The notes under the pieces are model-generated. The model made no database searches and was not told the origin of the DNA. It worked only from the letters and a program-made list of their open reading frames with translations. From Bowmanella denitrificans (GTDB lineage: Bacteria; Pseudomonadota; Gammaproteobacteria; Enterobacterales; Alteromonadaceae): a stretch of 64,000 nucleotides of DNA. This document shows positions 1 to 9,189 of this stretch, one piece after another (the stretch's first letter is position 1; each line of letters begins with the position of its first letter). The position numbers and the translations under genes are program-made. The stretch lies in NCBI RefSeq assembly GCF_039522935.1, contig NZ_BAAAEI010000023.1, forward strand, positions 372,001 through 436,000, read 5' to 3'.

Positions 1-2
1 AA

Positions 3-206
3 CAGCAGCCAGACTTTGTAGCAAACCCAAACTTTAAGCGTGACATGTTCAATATTCTGGTCGGTGTGATTACCCAAACCAGTCTGGTCGCTCTACCTAT
101 TTTTGTGGTGATCCAGCAGTGGCAATCAAGCCTGACTTGCTTGCTGGTGCTGGTGATCAGTGCCCTGGTACTGAAGAAAAACTGGTACGACAAATTAACC
201 GATTAG
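3..206 (+). CDS. C-terminal end of a membrane transporter (probably sodium:solute symporter family), partial
   Basis: Open reading frame entering from the left edge and ending with TAG at 204-206, 67 residues visible. The segment contains two hydrophobic stretches (around ILVGVITQTSLVALPIFVVI and LTCLLVLVISALVL) and ends in a short basic/polar tail, as expected of the last membrane helices of a large permease. It lies 51 bp upstream of cellobiose phosphorylase in the same direction, so a sugar or cellobiose symporter is a sensible guess. The family assignment rests on context and general resemblance to SSS symporter tails; no diagnostic motif is inside the visible part. Confidence 0.5.
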   Translation, partial: QQPDFVANPNFKRDMFNILVGVITQTSLVALPIFVVIQQWQSSLTCLLVLVISALVLKKNWYDKLTD

Positions 207-257
207 GCTTGCCGGACTATCGCCGCCTGTTACCGCCAACCTTGCAAAAGAGACATT

Positions 258-2714
258 ATGACCGAACAAGCTTATGGCTACTTTGATGACCAGCGAAAAG
301 AGTATGTCATCACCAGTCCTTTTACACCCTCACCCTGGATCAACTATCTGGGCAATGACGGTTTTTATGGGCTGATATCCAATACCGCAGGGGGCTACTG
401 TTTTTACCGGGATCCCAAGTTTCGGCGGCTATTGCGTTACCGTTACAACAATGTGCCGGTGGATTGCGGTGGTCGTTATTTTTACCTTAAGTGCGACGAT
501 GAGATCTGGTCGGTTTCCGGGCGCCCGGTGCCCACTGAACTTGATCATTACGAATGCCGCCATGGGCTGGGCTACAGCCGTTTTATTGCCAGCAAGGCGC
601 AGATCCGCACGGAACTAACCTGTTTTATCCCACTGGGGCAGACGGCCGAAGTTTATCGTTTGCATCTGAGCAATCAGGGCGAGCAGGATAAAACCCTGAA
701 TTTGTTCTCGTTGCTGGAATGGTGTCTGTGGAATGCCGAAGATGATGGCGCTAATTTTCAGCGCAATTTGTCTACCGGGGAAGTGGAAGTAGACGGCTCA
801 GTGCTGTACCACAAAACCGAGTACCGTGAACGGCGCAATCACTATGCTTTCTACGGGGTTAATCAGCCGATTCAGGGTTTTGATACCGACAGAGACAGTT
901 TTCTGGGGCCTTATCGCGGCTTTGAGCGCCCGCTGGCTGTGGAAAAAGGGCAGGCCGGCAACAGTATTGCGCATGGCTGGTCGCCTATTGCCTCTCATCA
1001 TCTTGAACTGACGCTGGCAGCGGGCGAGAGCCAGACCTTAGTGTTTGTGCTGGGCTATGTGGAATTGCCGGTAGAGTACAAATGGCAGGCCCCTGGCATT
1101 ATTAATAAACAGCCTGCCAAGAGGATGCTGGCTGCATTTGATAGCGATGAGAAAGTGACAGCTGAACTGGCTAAGCTCACAGCCTATTGGCAGCAGTTGC
1201 TTGGCCATTTTCACATTCAATCGCCGGATGAACGTTTTAACCGTTCGCTGAATATCTGGAACCAATACCAGAATATGGTCACTTTTAATTTGTCGCGTAG
1301 CGCGTCTTTTTATGAGTCAGGTATTGGCCGTGGCATGGGTTTTCGCGATTCCAATCAGGACACCATCGGCTTTGCCCATATGGTGCCGGAGCGCGTGCGG
1401 GAGCGTATTCTGGATCTATCCGCGACTCAGAAAAAGGACGGCTCGGCTTATCACCAGTACCAGCCGCTAACCAAAAAAGGCAATGCCAATATCGGCGGTA
1501 ACTTTAATGACGATCCCATGTGGATGGTGCTGTCTACGGCCAACTATATTAAGGAAACCGGCGATTTCAGCATCCTTGATGCCCGGGTGAATTTCGACGA
1601 TGAAGAGGGCGACTTTGATCACTTTGAGCACCTTAAGCGGGCCTTCAGCCACGTGGTAAATCATCTTGGCCCCCATGGGCTGCCATTGATAGGCCGGGCT
1701 GACTGGAATGATTGTCTGAATCTGAATTGCTTTTCTGAAGATCCGAATGAGTCCTACCAGACCACTGAGCGTGGTGACGCCAAAGTGGCCGAATCTTTAA
1801 TGATTGCCGGGCAGTTTGTTTTGTATGGTCAGGAATTTGTGCAGCTGTGCAAGCTCACCGAGCGGCATAAACTGGCAGACTGGGCACAGCAGCACATTGA
1901 TTTGATGGTCGGGGCTATTGACCAACATGGTTGGGACGGGCAGTGGTTTTTACGTGCCTATGATGCCCGCGGCCAGAAAATTGGGAGCCAGGAAAATCAG
2001 CAGGGCAAAATCTTCATCGAGTCCCAGGGTTTTTGTGTAATGGCGGGGATCGGGCTGCAGGATGGGCGCGCCAGGCTGGCGTTGGATGCGGTAAATCAGC
2101 ATCTGGCCTGTGAATTCGGCATTATGTTGCAACAGCCTGCCTACAGCGATTATGACAAATACAAGGGCGAAATCAGTTCCTATCCGCCCGGGTATAAGGA
2201 AAATGCCGGGATTTTTTGTCACAACAATCCCTGGATTATTATTGCCGAAACCCTGTTGGGCCGGGGGGATCAGGCTTATGATTATTTCAGTCGTATCAGC
2301 CCTGCCTATTTGCAGGACGTGCAGCAACTGCACAAAACTGAGCCCTATGTGTACAGTCAGATGATTGCCGGACGCGACGCCGCGACGCCGGGGCAGGCAA
2401 AGAATTCCTGGCTCAGTGGCACGGCGGCCTGGTGTTTTTATGCTGCCAGCCAATATATTGCCGGTATACGTCCTGATTACCAGGGGCTGCGCATTATGCC
2501 CTGTTTGCCCAGCCACTGGCCGTCACTGTCTGTTACCCGGCAGTTTCGAGGGGCCGTTTATCAGATAGACATCGCTAATCCCCATGGCTTGAGTCAAGGA
2601 GTTGTGGATATGCAGATTGATGGTGAGCCCGTGCCTGGCGACCTGATCCCTTATGCGCGCTATCGGGGGCAGCATAAGGTGCAGGTTCGGCTGCTACCAC
2701 CAGAGCAAGGTTAG
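258..2714 (+). CDS. Cellobiose phosphorylase (glycoside hydrolase family 94)
   Basis: 818-residue cytoplasmic enzyme that phosphorolyses cellobiose to glucose 1-phosphate and glucose. The N-terminus (YGYFDD..EYVIT..TPSPWINYLG) and the (alpha/alpha)6 barrel motifs (GIGRGMGFRDSNQD, DGSAYHQYQPLTKKGN, GRADWNDCLN, YPPGYKENAGIFCHNNPW) closely match bacterial GH94 cellobiose phosphorylases as I know them. Asp482 in GRADWND is the expected catalytic acid. Length is normal for the family. The ATG at 258 follows a purine-rich AAAGAGA. The 3' end overlaps the convergent LacI-type gene by 4 bp. Together with the upstream transporter end and the LacI regulator it suggests a cello-oligosaccharide uptake and phosphorolysis locus. 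Chitobiose or laminaribiose phosphorylase are less likely alternatives. Confidence 0.93.
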   Translation: MTEQAYGYFDDQRKEYVITSPFTPSPWINYLGNDGFYGLISNTAGGYCFYRDPKFRRLLRYRYNNVPVDCGGRYFYLKCDDEIWSVSGRPVPTELDHYECRHGLGYSRFIASKAQIRTELTCFIPLGQTAEVYRLHLSNQGEQDKTLNLFSLLEWCLWNAEDDGANFQRNLSTGEVEVDGSVLYHKTEYRERRNHYAFYGVNQPIQGFDTDRDSFLGPYRGFERPLAVEKGQAGNSIAHGWSPIASHHLELTLAAGESQTLVFVLGYVELPVEYKWQAPGIINKQPAKRMLAAFDSDEKVTAELAKLTAYWQQLLGHFHIQSPDERFNRSLNIWNQYQNMVTFNLSRSASFYESGIGRGMGFRDSNQDTIGFAHMVPERVRERILDLSATQKKDGSAYHQYQPLTKKGNANIGGNFNDDPMWMVLSTANYIKETGDFSILDARVNFDDEEGDFDHFEHLKRAFSHVVNHLGPHGLPLIGRADWNDCLNLNCFSEDPNESYQTTERGDAKVAESLMIAGQFVLYGQEFVQLCKLTERHKLADWAQQHIDLMVGAIDQHGWDGQWFLRAYDARGQKIGSQENQQGKIFIESQGFCVMAGIGLQDGRARLALDAVNQHLACEFGIMLQQPAYSDYDKYKGEISSYPPGYKENAGIFCHNNPWIIIAETLLGRGDQAYDYFSRISPAYLQDVQQLHKTEPYVYSQMIAGRDAATPGQAKNSWLSGTAAWCFYAASQYIAGIRPDYQGLRIMPCLPSHWPSLSVTRQFRGAVYQIDIANPHGLSQGVVDMQIDGEPVPGDLIPYARYRGQHKVQVRLLPPEQG

Positions 2715-3724
2715 TCGGATTCAGGTGCCGGGCCGGTGCTTTGCCTGACCACCAGTTGCAACGGCAATTGGATGTGCTGCGGTGCTGAATTTTTGCCGCT
2801 TAACTGGGCCAGCAGCAGTCTCATGCTGGCCTGGCCAATTTCCTCAAGCGGTTGATGGATAGTGGTAAGGGGCGGATTCATCAGGCTGGCATAGCGGATA
2901 TCGTCAAAGCCCATAATGGAGATATCCCCCGGAATGGCATAGCCATATTCTCTGAGCACACTCATGGCACCAATGGCCATATCGTCATTAAAACAGAATA
3001 CGGCGGTAGGGCGTTTACGCAGCTTTAGCAGCGCTTCCATCGCTTTCATTCCCGACTCAGTGGTGTAATCACCCTGCACCAGATACTGTTCATCCGGCTC
3101 GATACCGGCTTGTTGCAAAGCTTGCTGAAACCCTTGCAAGCGCTCGCGATTGCTGGGGGCATTGTTGTCACCAAGCACGGCCGCAATGCGCCTGTGCCCC
3201 AGCGCGACCAAGTGGTTTACCCCGTCTTTGGCCCCCTGAACATTATCGACCATCACTTTATTCAGGCCTTCGACTTCTATGCTTTCGTTGCCATTGACTA
3301 AGGGCGGTAAATTGGCTGTCAGATTATCCAGGTCAAACGGCAGGCGATGGGTATAGAGCAATATGCCATCGGCCTGACCACTGCTGACCATTTGAGCGTA
3401 ATGGCGCTCGCGCGCTTCCTGACCTTGCGTGTCGCCAAGCAACACCGAGTAACCGGTTTTTTGTGCTTCAACTTCGATAGCACGGATAATGCCGGCATTC
3501 ACCTGATTAGTGATATCCGGCATCATCACTACAATATTGCCGCTTTGCTGCGTGCGCAGGCTGGAGCCAAAACGGTTGGGTGTGTAGCCGGACTCCCGCA
3601 CCGCTTTCATGACTTTTTTACGGGTGTCTTTATTGACCAGTTCGGGGTTACGCAAGGTGCGTGACACCGTGGCCGGTGACACGCCCGAACGGGCCGCGAT
3701 ATCTTTGATACCCAGTTTGCTCAC
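2711..3724 (-). CDS. LacI/GalR-family transcriptional repressor
   Basis: 337 residues. The N-terminal helix-turn-helix (about residues 5-24, IKDIAARSGVSPATVSRTLR) and hinge (NRFGSSLRTQ) are followed by a periplasmic-binding-protein-like effector domain (IVVMMPDITN to about residue 330, with the typical CFNDDMAIG and GFDDIRYA segments). It is convergent with and overlaps the cellobiose phosphorylase gene by 4 bp, which makes it the likely local regulator of the cellobiose genes (CytR/CelR-like branch). A perfect LacI-type half-palindrome lies 31-45 bp upstream of its start codon, consistent with autoregulation. The actual inducer is not visible. Confidence 0.9.
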   Translation of the reverse strand: MSKLGIKDIAARSGVSPATVSRTLRNPELVNKDTRKKVMKAVRESGYTPNRFGSSLRTQQSGNIVVMMPDITNQVNAGIIRAIEVEAQKTGYSVLLGDTQGQEARERHYAQMVSSGQADGILLYTHRLPFDLDNLTANLPPLVNGNESIEVEGLNKVMVDNVQGAKDGVNHLVALGHRRIAAVLGDNNAPSNRERLQGFQQALQQAGIEPDEQYLVQGDYTTESGMKAMEALLKLRKRPTAVFCFNDDMAIGAMSVLREYGYAIPGDISIMGFDDIRYASLMNPPLTTIHQPLEEIGQASMRLLLAQLSGKNSAPQHIQLPLQLVVRQSTGPAPESD

Positions 3725-3754
3725 TATGAAAATCCTGTTTTCTGAGGCTTTCGA

Positions 3755-3769
3755 TGTAAAACGTTTTCA
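3755..3769. promoter_or_regulatory. Probable LacI-family operator
   Basis: TGTAAAACGTTTTCA is a near-perfect palindrome with the central CG typical of LacI/CytR-family operators. It lies directly upstream of the minus-strand LacI gene (start at 3724), suggesting autorepression. Binding by this particular protein is inferred. Confidence 0.6.
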
Positions 3770-3789
3770 GCCCGAAATTAAAGGCTTTG

Positions 3790-4110
3790 AATGAATATAA
3801 TGCCTTGAGTGAAAAAATCACTGATTTTTTTCAAAGAGAATCGTGGTTAACAGCAAAAAGGCAGATGACGTGGGTAGCAAAAGCGCATTACCGGGCGATG
3901 CTGGACTCAAGCCCGATCTGTATTACCAGCCTTAATGTGTCGGAATAAATTCCGACCCACAGTTGGGTCGAAATTGATTTCGACAGCAACGTTCAGATAA
4001 ACACAACGAGTCAGAATTGATTTTGACGGCAAAACCCAGTCTAAGCGCCGTGGGTCGGACTTAAGTCCGACGGGGGGAGGTTGTCAGATCTAAGTGGTCA
4101 GTAGTTAGTC
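3790..4110. repeat. Dispersed repeat, copy A: cluster of four 18-bp palindromes
   Basis: No gene is visible between the LacI gene and leuD. The stretch contains four 18-bp GTC-type palindromes: 3939-3956 (GTCGGAATAAATTCCGAC), 3967-3984 (GTCGAAATTGATTTCGAC), 4010-4027 (GTCAGAATTGATTTTGAC) and 4054-4071 (GTCGGACTTAAGTCCGAC, perfect). About 110 bp including the last three units recurs, with the same 43-44 bp spacing, at 9315-9419. It is REP-like in appearance: intergenic, palindromic, repeated. Confidence 0.75.
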
Positions 4111-4112
4111 GT

Positions 4113-4149
4113 CAGTTGGCAGAGCCGGGCGAACCTGAACTGCCAACTG
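4113..4149. repeat. 10-bp inverted repeat (hairpin) downstream of leuD, part of a dispersed element
   Basis: CAGTTGGCAG (4113-4122) and CTGCCAACTG (4140-4149) are perfect inverted arms around a 17-nt loop. The same hairpin with nearly the same loop recurs at 9220-9257. It sits 23 bp past the leuD stop codon. It could cap leu transcripts, although no T-run follows it. The flanking CACTTAATTCAGCCAA also recurs at 9641-9656 next to the heptamer array. Confidence 0.7.
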
Positions 4150-4172
4150 CCCACTTAATTCAGCCAACTGAT

Positions 4173-4772
4173 TTAACGCCAGGCAGGAAGCTGCTGCTCG
4201 TAGGCGTCGATTTTCGCCACCAGTTCCAGAGTTTCGCCAATGGCATCCAGCCCTTTGAGCAGCTTGTACTTGTGATGTTCCTTAATCTCAAAGGCAAAGC
4301 TGTGTTCGCCAACCCGTACTTGCTGAGCAGGCAGGTCGATTTCAATCTTCACTTGCGGGTCGGCGTCTACTGCGGCAAACAACTTATCCATCTGGCTGTT
4401 ATCCAGGGCAATAGGCAGTAGTTGGTTGTTCATGCAATTGCCATAAAAAATATCGGCAAAGCTGGTGGCAATCACCGCTTTAAACCCATAGTCGGTCAAT
4501 GACCAGGGCGCGTGTTCGCGGCTGGAGCCACAACCAAAGTTTTCTCTGGCCAGTAAAATTTCACTGCCCTGATGCTCTGGCCGGTTCAGTTCAAACTCCG
4601 GATTAGGGACTTTTTCTTCCAGGTCCAGATAGCGCCAGTCGTGGAACAAATGTTTACCGTAACCAGCGCGGGTTACAGCGGTTAAAAACTGCTTGGGGAT
4701 AATCTGATCGGTATCCACATTGGCACGGTTCAGTGGCGCTGCTTTGGCGCGAAGTTGTGTGATGCCTGTCAT
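4173..4772 (-). CDS. leuD: 3-isopropylmalate dehydratase, small subunit
   Basis: 199 residues, standard length. It is the swivelling domain of isopropylmalate isomerase, which with LeuC converts 2-isopropylmalate to 3-isopropylmalate in leucine synthesis. Diagnostic segments are NRANVDTDQIIPKQFL, the active-site loop ENFGCGSSREHAPW and FADIFYGNCMNN. It is last in the operon leuA-leuB-leuC-leuD; its start codon overlaps the leuC stop by 4 bp, indicating translational coupling. Confidence 0.97.
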   Translation of the reverse strand: MTGITQLRAKAAPLNRANVDTDQIIPKQFLTAVTRAGYGKHLFHDWRYLDLEEKVPNPEFELNRPEHQGSEILLARENFGCGSSREHAPWSLTDYGFKAVIATSFADIFYGNCMNNQLLPIALDNSQMDKLFAAVDADPQVKIEIDLPAQQVRVGEHSFAFEIKEHHKYKLLKGLDAIGETLELVAKIDAYEQQLPAWR

Positions 4773-6169
4773 TTATCCAACTCCCTTACATCTACAAAAT
4801 GACCCGCCAGTGCGGCGGCTGCAGCCATGGCCGGACTCACCAGGTGGGTGCGGGCGCCGCGGCCCTGGCGACCTTCAAAGTTGCGGTTACTGGTGGAGGC
4901 GCAGCGGTCACCGGCTTGCAGCAGGTCATCGTTCATGCCAAGGCACATTGAGCAGCCCGGCAAACGCCATTCAAAGCCAGCATCCAGAAACACCTTATCC
5001 AGTTGTTCGGCCTCAGCCTGTTGTTTAACCGCGTAAGAACCAGGTACCACAATGGCGTTAACACCCGCGGCCACTTTGCCTTTGGCTGCAATTTTGGCCG
5101 CAGCGCGCAGGTCTTCAATACGGCTGTTGGTGCAAGAGCCAATAAACACATGGCTGATGGCCACATCGGAAAGCTTTTGTCCGGCTTCCAGGCCCATATA
5201 TTTCAGGGCTTTTTCCGCCGAAGTGCGCTCTACCGCATCGCTGAAACTGGTGGGGGCCGGAATAGGTTCATCCACCGCCACCACCTGGCCGGGGTTGGTG
5301 CCCCAGGTAACCTGTGGCTTGATGTCTTCGGCGGTTAAACTAACCACAGTATCAAACTGGGCGTCGGCGTCGGACTTTAGGTTTTGCCAGCAGGCCAGGG
5401 CGGCTTCCCAGTCTGCTCCTTTGGGGGCGCGCTCTTTGTCTTTGAGGTAATCAAAGGTGATCTGATCCGGGGCAATCAATCCGGCTTTGGCGCCGGCTTC
5501 GATACTCATATTACAGATGGTCATGCGCTCTTCCATGGACAGTGCTGCAATGGCGCTGCCGGCATATTCCAGCACATAGCCGGTGGCCCCTGCATGGCCA
5601 ATCTTACCGATAATCGCCAGGATGATGTCTTTGGCGGTCACGCCGATAGGCAGCGTACCGTTAACCTCCACCTTCATGGCTTTGGCTTTGCCCTGCTTCA
5701 GGGTTTGGGTGGCAAACACATGCTCCACTTCGGAGGTGCCGATACCAAAGGCCAGCGCCCCAAAAGCGCCATGGGTAGCGGTATGGGAGTCGCCGCATAC
5801 CACGGTCATACCGGGTAAAATCAGCCCCAGCTCAGGGCCAATGACATGCACGATACCTTGTTTTTTATGTCCGACCGGAAACAGCTCGACGCCAAACTTT
5901 TCACAGTTTTCCATCAGGGTACGAAGCTGCAACTGGTTGGCCGGGCCACAGGCATCCAGCGCCAGCGACTTGGTGGAAATACTGTGATCCATGGTGGCAA
6001 AGGTGCGATCCGGGCGGCGCAGTTTACGGCCTTTTTCCTCAAGACCGGCAAAGGCCTGCGGTGAGGTCACTTCGTGGATCAGATGACGGTCAATATAAAT
6101 CAGGTTATCGGTACCGGCCTGGGCCACCAGATGCATGTCCCAGATTTTGTCGTATAAGGTCTTACCCAT
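4769..6169 (-). CDS. leuC: 3-isopropylmalate dehydratase, large subunit
   Basis: 466 residues, aconitase family, carries the [4Fe-4S] cluster of isopropylmalate isomerase. Visible family motifs are DHSISTK near the N-terminus, VCGDSHTATHGAFGA, the cluster ligands in GSCTNSR and in PGCSMCLGMN (two cysteines three residues apart), and SNRNFEGRQG. The start overlaps the leuB stop by 1 bp and the end overlaps leuD by 4 bp. Confidence 0.97.
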   Translation of the reverse strand: MGKTLYDKIWDMHLVAQAGTDNLIYIDRHLIHEVTSPQAFAGLEEKGRKLRRPDRTFATMDHSISTKSLALDACGPANQLQLRTLMENCEKFGVELFPVGHKKQGIVHVIGPELGLILPGMTVVCGDSHTATHGAFGALAFGIGTSEVEHVFATQTLKQGKAKAMKVEVNGTLPIGVTAKDIILAIIGKIGHAGATGYVLEYAGSAIAALSMEERMTICNMSIEAGAKAGLIAPDQITFDYLKDKERAPKGADWEAALACWQNLKSDADAQFDTVVSLTAEDIKPQVTWGTNPGQVVAVDEPIPAPTSFSDAVERTSAEKALKYMGLEAGQKLSDVAISHVFIGSCTNSRIEDLRAAAKIAAKGKVAAGVNAIVVPGSYAVKQQAEAEQLDKVFLDAGFEWRLPGCSMCLGMNDDLLQAGDRCASTSNRNFEGRQGRGARTHLVSPAMAAAAALAGHFVDVRELDK

Positions 6170-7266
6170 CAGGCATGCTCCTGTAGTTTGGCGGCAATAT
6201 AACTGCCCACCTCGGCTGTGGATTTTGCCTCGTGTCGGCGCTCTGCACTCAGTAGCTCGGCGGTCACATAACCGTCATTCAGGGCATGTTGCACGGCCTG
6301 TTCAATCGCATCTGCGGCGGCGTTTTGGCCCAGGCTGTAACGCAGCAACATGGCCGCTGACAGAATCTGGGCAATGGGGTTGGCGATGCCTTTACCGGCA
6401 ATATCCGGGGCGCTGCCACCGGCCGGTTCATACATGCCAAAGCCTTCAGCGTTAATGCTGGCAGAAGGCAACAAGCCCATGGAGCCTGTGATCATGGCGC
6501 ATTCATCGCTAATAATGTCGCCGAATAAATTGGAGCACAGCATCACATCAAACTGATTGGGGTAGCGCAGCAGTTGCATGGTGGCATTGTCGATATAGAT
6601 ATGCTCCAGCGTCACATCCGGGTAGTCTTTGGCGACCTCTTCGGTGATTTCCCGCCACAGGCGGCTGCATACCAGCACATTGGCCTTATCTACCGAGGTG
6701 ACTTTTTTGCCGCGCAGACGTGCCGCTTCAAAGGCAATTTTGGCAATGCGGCGGATTTCCCGGCGCGAATAACGCATGGTATCAAAGGCGTATTCTTCCT
6801 CACCTTCGCCGGCCATGCCTTTGGGCTGACCAAAATAGATACCGCTGGTCAGTTCACGGACCACCATCACATCAAAGCCGCTGGCGGCGATATCCGCACG
6901 CAGGGGAGACAAGGCTTCCAGGCCAGGATAAATCCTGGCCGGGCGTAAATTGCTGAACAGGTCAAAATGGCTGCGAAGTTTTAATAGCGCCGCACGCTCC
7001 GGGCGCTGGTCCAGTGGCAGACTGTCCCATTTGGGACCACCGATAGAACCGAATAAAATGGCATCGGCCTGTTCGCAGCCTTTTAAGGTATCTTCAGGCA
7101 GGGCGTGACCATGTTTATCAATGGCCGCACCGCCTACATCAAATTGGTTCAGGACCAGATTGAGGTCGAACTTACGCTGGACTACTGCCAGCACTTTTTC
7201 CGCCTCGCGCATTACTTCCGGGCCGATGCCGTCACCGGGCAGTAAAGCTATGGAATAGGATTTCAT
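6169..7266 (-). CDS. leuB: 3-isopropylmalate dehydrogenase
   Basis: 365 residues, NAD-dependent oxidative decarboxylation of 3-isopropylmalate. The isocitrate/isopropylmalate dehydrogenase fold is shown by LLPGDGIGPEV, the substrate-binding region RSHFDLFSNLRPARIYPG, the basic/aromatic segment YSRREIRRIAKIAFE, and the metal/cofactor region NLFGDIISDECAMITGSMGLLPSASI followed by YEPAGGSAPDIAGKGIANPIA. It abuts leuA with no gap. Confidence 0.97.
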   Translation of the reverse strand: MKSYSIALLPGDGIGPEVMREAEKVLAVVQRKFDLNLVLNQFDVGGAAIDKHGHALPEDTLKGCEQADAILFGSIGGPKWDSLPLDQRPERAALLKLRSHFDLFSNLRPARIYPGLEALSPLRADIAASGFDVMVVRELTSGIYFGQPKGMAGEGEEEYAFDTMRYSRREIRRIAKIAFEAARLRGKKVTSVDKANVLVCSRLWREITEEVAKDYPDVTLEHIYIDNATMQLLRYPNQFDVMLCSNLFGDIISDECAMITGSMGLLPSASINAEGFGMYEPAGGSAPDIAGKGIANPIAQILSAAMLLRYSLGQNAAADAIEQAVQHALNDGYVTAELLSAERRHEAKSTAEVGSYIAAKLQEHA

Positions 7267-8820
7267 CTACACCCCTGCTATTTTCTGTTGTTTTTTCTCG
7301 TCTATCTGATCGGCCAGACAGGTGTTGTTCAGTACATAAATCAGGGCTTTCACCCCAGCTTCAACGATGTCGGTGGCAAGACCAATACCGTTGAAACGAC
7401 GACCACGATATTCGGCTACCACGCTCACTTGGGCCAAGGCATCAGCCCCTTCGCCTTTGGAGTCCAGTTTAAAGTCAACGATCTCCACTTCGTCATGGCC
7501 GGTTACCTGAATAATGGCGTTAAAGGCTGCATCCACTGGACCATTGCCAATGGCCGAGGCGGTGCCTTCCTGTTCGCCCATACGCATTTTGACCGTAGCA
7601 CTGGGAATCATTCCCTTACCAGCGTTGGCATGCAGATACAGCAGTTCGTAATGGGCCTGCTGCTGCTTCTGCTGGTCGAAGAACACCAGCGCTTCCAGGT
7701 CGTAATCAAACACCTGGCCTTTTTTGTCGGCCAGTTTCAAAAATGCCTGGTACAAGGTATCCAAATCATAATCTTCATCTTTGTAACCCAGCTCATGCAT
7801 ACGATGCTTAATGACATGGCGGCCTGAGCGGCTGGTCAGATTCAGATGGTTTTTGTTAATGCCGACACTTTCCGGTGTCATGATTTCATAGGTATTTTGC
7901 GCTTTTAATATGCCATCCTGATGAATGCCGGAAGAATGGCTGAAGGCATTGGCGCCGACAATGGCTTTATTGCTTTGTACCGGCATATTACATATCTGAC
8001 TGACCAGCTTGGAGGTACGGAAAATCTCCTGGCTGTTAATGCCGGTTTGCAAGCCCAGCATGGCTTCGCGGGTTTTCAGGATCATGGCCACTTCTTCCAG
8101 CGAGCAGTTGCCGGCCCGCTCGCCAATACCATTGATGGTACATTCAATCTGACGTGCGCCGTGCTGCACGGCGGCAACAGAGTTAGCCACTGCCAGGCCC
8201 AAATCGTTATGGCAATGCACGGAAATCGTGGCCTGGTCGATATTCGGCACCCGGTTAAACAAGGTCTGGATAATGGCGCCAAATTCGCTGGGGATGGTAT
8301 AACCGACCGTATCGGGAATATTCACCGTGGTGGCACCGGCCCTGATGGCGTTTTCCACCATCCGGCACAGATAATCGATGTTGGTGCGTCCGGCATCCTC
8401 GCAGGAAAATTCCACATCGTCGGTGTAGCGTCTGGCATGTTTGATAGCGGCCACCGCCATGTCCAGCACCTCATCCTGAGACTTACGCAATTTGGCACCC
8501 ACATGAATATCTGAGGTGGCGATAAAGGTGTGGATACGAAATTGTTCAGCAACCTTTAAGGCTTCGCCGCAGGCGTCGATGTCATTCATCACCGCCCGGG
8601 ACAAACCGCAGACGGTGGCATTTTTCACTTCCCTGGCAATGGTTTGTACAGATTTAAAGTCACCCGGGGAAGAGACCGGGAAGCCAGCTTCGATAATATC
8701 CACCCCCAGTCGCTCAAGGGCCAGGGCAATCTGCAGTTTTTCCTTCACACTCAGACTGGCAGGTAAGGCCTGTTCGCCGTCCCGCAAGGTGGTATCGAAT
8801 ATCTTGACTCTGTTTGTCAT
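7267..8820 (-). CDS. leuA: 2-isopropylmalate synthase
   Basis: 517 residues, first committed step of leucine synthesis (acetyl-CoA + 2-ketoisovalerate). The N-terminal TIM barrel has the DTTLRDGEQ signature at the start and the HCHNDLGLAVANS metal-binding motif. GANAFSHSSGIHQDG marks the linker, and the C-terminal LeuA regulatory domain (about residues 390-510) is complete, so feedback inhibition by leucine is expected. It is the first structural gene after a leader with leucine attenuation signals. Confidence 0.97.
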   Translation of the reverse strand: MTNRVKIFDTTLRDGEQALPASLSVKEKLQIALALERLGVDIIEAGFPVSSPGDFKSVQTIAREVKNATVCGLSRAVMNDIDACGEALKVAEQFRIHTFIATSDIHVGAKLRKSQDEVLDMAVAAIKHARRYTDDVEFSCEDAGRTNIDYLCRMVENAIRAGATTVNIPDTVGYTIPSEFGAIIQTLFNRVPNIDQATISVHCHNDLGLAVANSVAAVQHGARQIECTINGIGERAGNCSLEEVAMILKTREAMLGLQTGINSQEIFRTSKLVSQICNMPVQSNKAIVGANAFSHSSGIHQDGILKAQNTYEIMTPESVGINKNHLNLTSRSGRHVIKHRMHELGYKDEDYDLDTLYQAFLKLADKKGQVFDYDLEALVFFDQQKQQQAHYELLYLHANAGKGMIPSATVKMRMGEQEGTASAIGNGPVDAAFNAIIQVTGHDEVEIVDFKLDSKGEGADALAQVSVVAEYRGRRFNGIGLATDIVEAGVKALIYVLNNTCLADQIDEKKQQKIAGV

Positions 8821-8884
8821 GGTCTTTCCCCTTCTTGGTTGACCCCGGCACCTTCACACTTGGTTTTTACTTGGTATAAAAGTG

Positions 8885-8911
8885 AAAAACCCGTGCTGTG
8901 CACGGGTTTTT
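8885..8911 (-). terminator. leu attenuator (rho-independent terminator in the leader)
   Basis: On the minus strand an 11-bp stem (AAAAACCCGTG / CACGGGTTTTT) with a 5-nt loop ends in a run of T. It lies between the leader peptide stop codon and leuA, the expected place for a transcription attenuator. Ribosome stalling at the leucine codons of the leader would favour an antiterminator; that alternative fold was not derived. Confidence 0.85.
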
Positions 8912-8941
8912 CTGAATTTCTGCCTGTTTCTCGGCTACAAC

Positions 8942-8995
8942 CTACCCGTGCAATCTTGCTGCCATAAGGAGGAGTAGAGAGAGAAATTTTTGCAT
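8942..8995 (-). CDS. leuL: leu operon leader peptide
   Basis: 17-residue reading frame MQKFLSLLLLMAARLHG with a block of leucine codons (CTC TCT CTA CTC CTC CTT) followed by a stop, 121 bp upstream of leuA and just before the attenuator hairpin. It has the architecture of LeuL leader peptides in enterobacteria and relatives, whose translation senses charged leucyl-tRNA. The Shine-Dalgarno sequence is weak. Confidence 0.85.
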   Translation of the reverse strand: MQKFLSLLLLMAARLHG

Positions 8996-9025
8996 TCGCT
9001 GTTGCCTGTATTTGGAACAGGCATA

Positions 9026-9054
9026 TTAGTATCTTTTTCGGCTATTGACGTCAA
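9026..9054 (-). promoter_or_regulatory. Sigma-70 promoter of the leu operon
   Basis: Reading the minus strand: -35 TTGACG (9054-9049), a 17-bp spacer, and -10 TACTAA (9031-9026). The expected transcription start is about 25 bp upstream of the leader-peptide ATG. Good consensus match and optimal spacing. Confidence 0.75.
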
Positions 9055-9189
9055 CCAGTAAGGGTAAATTAATTCGCTATTGGCTTGCTTTAAATGGCAT
9101 AAGCGCGATTTTATCCCTTTCCTGGTGGAGTATCTCGAAAGGCTTATCCTAACAATGTCGAAATTTCTGGTTGTCCAGTTATTGGTTGT

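Noticed and set aside
1950..2516. 188-codon frame antisense to cellobiose phosphorylase
   Set aside because: Lies entirely within a well-supported gene on the other strand; no start signals.
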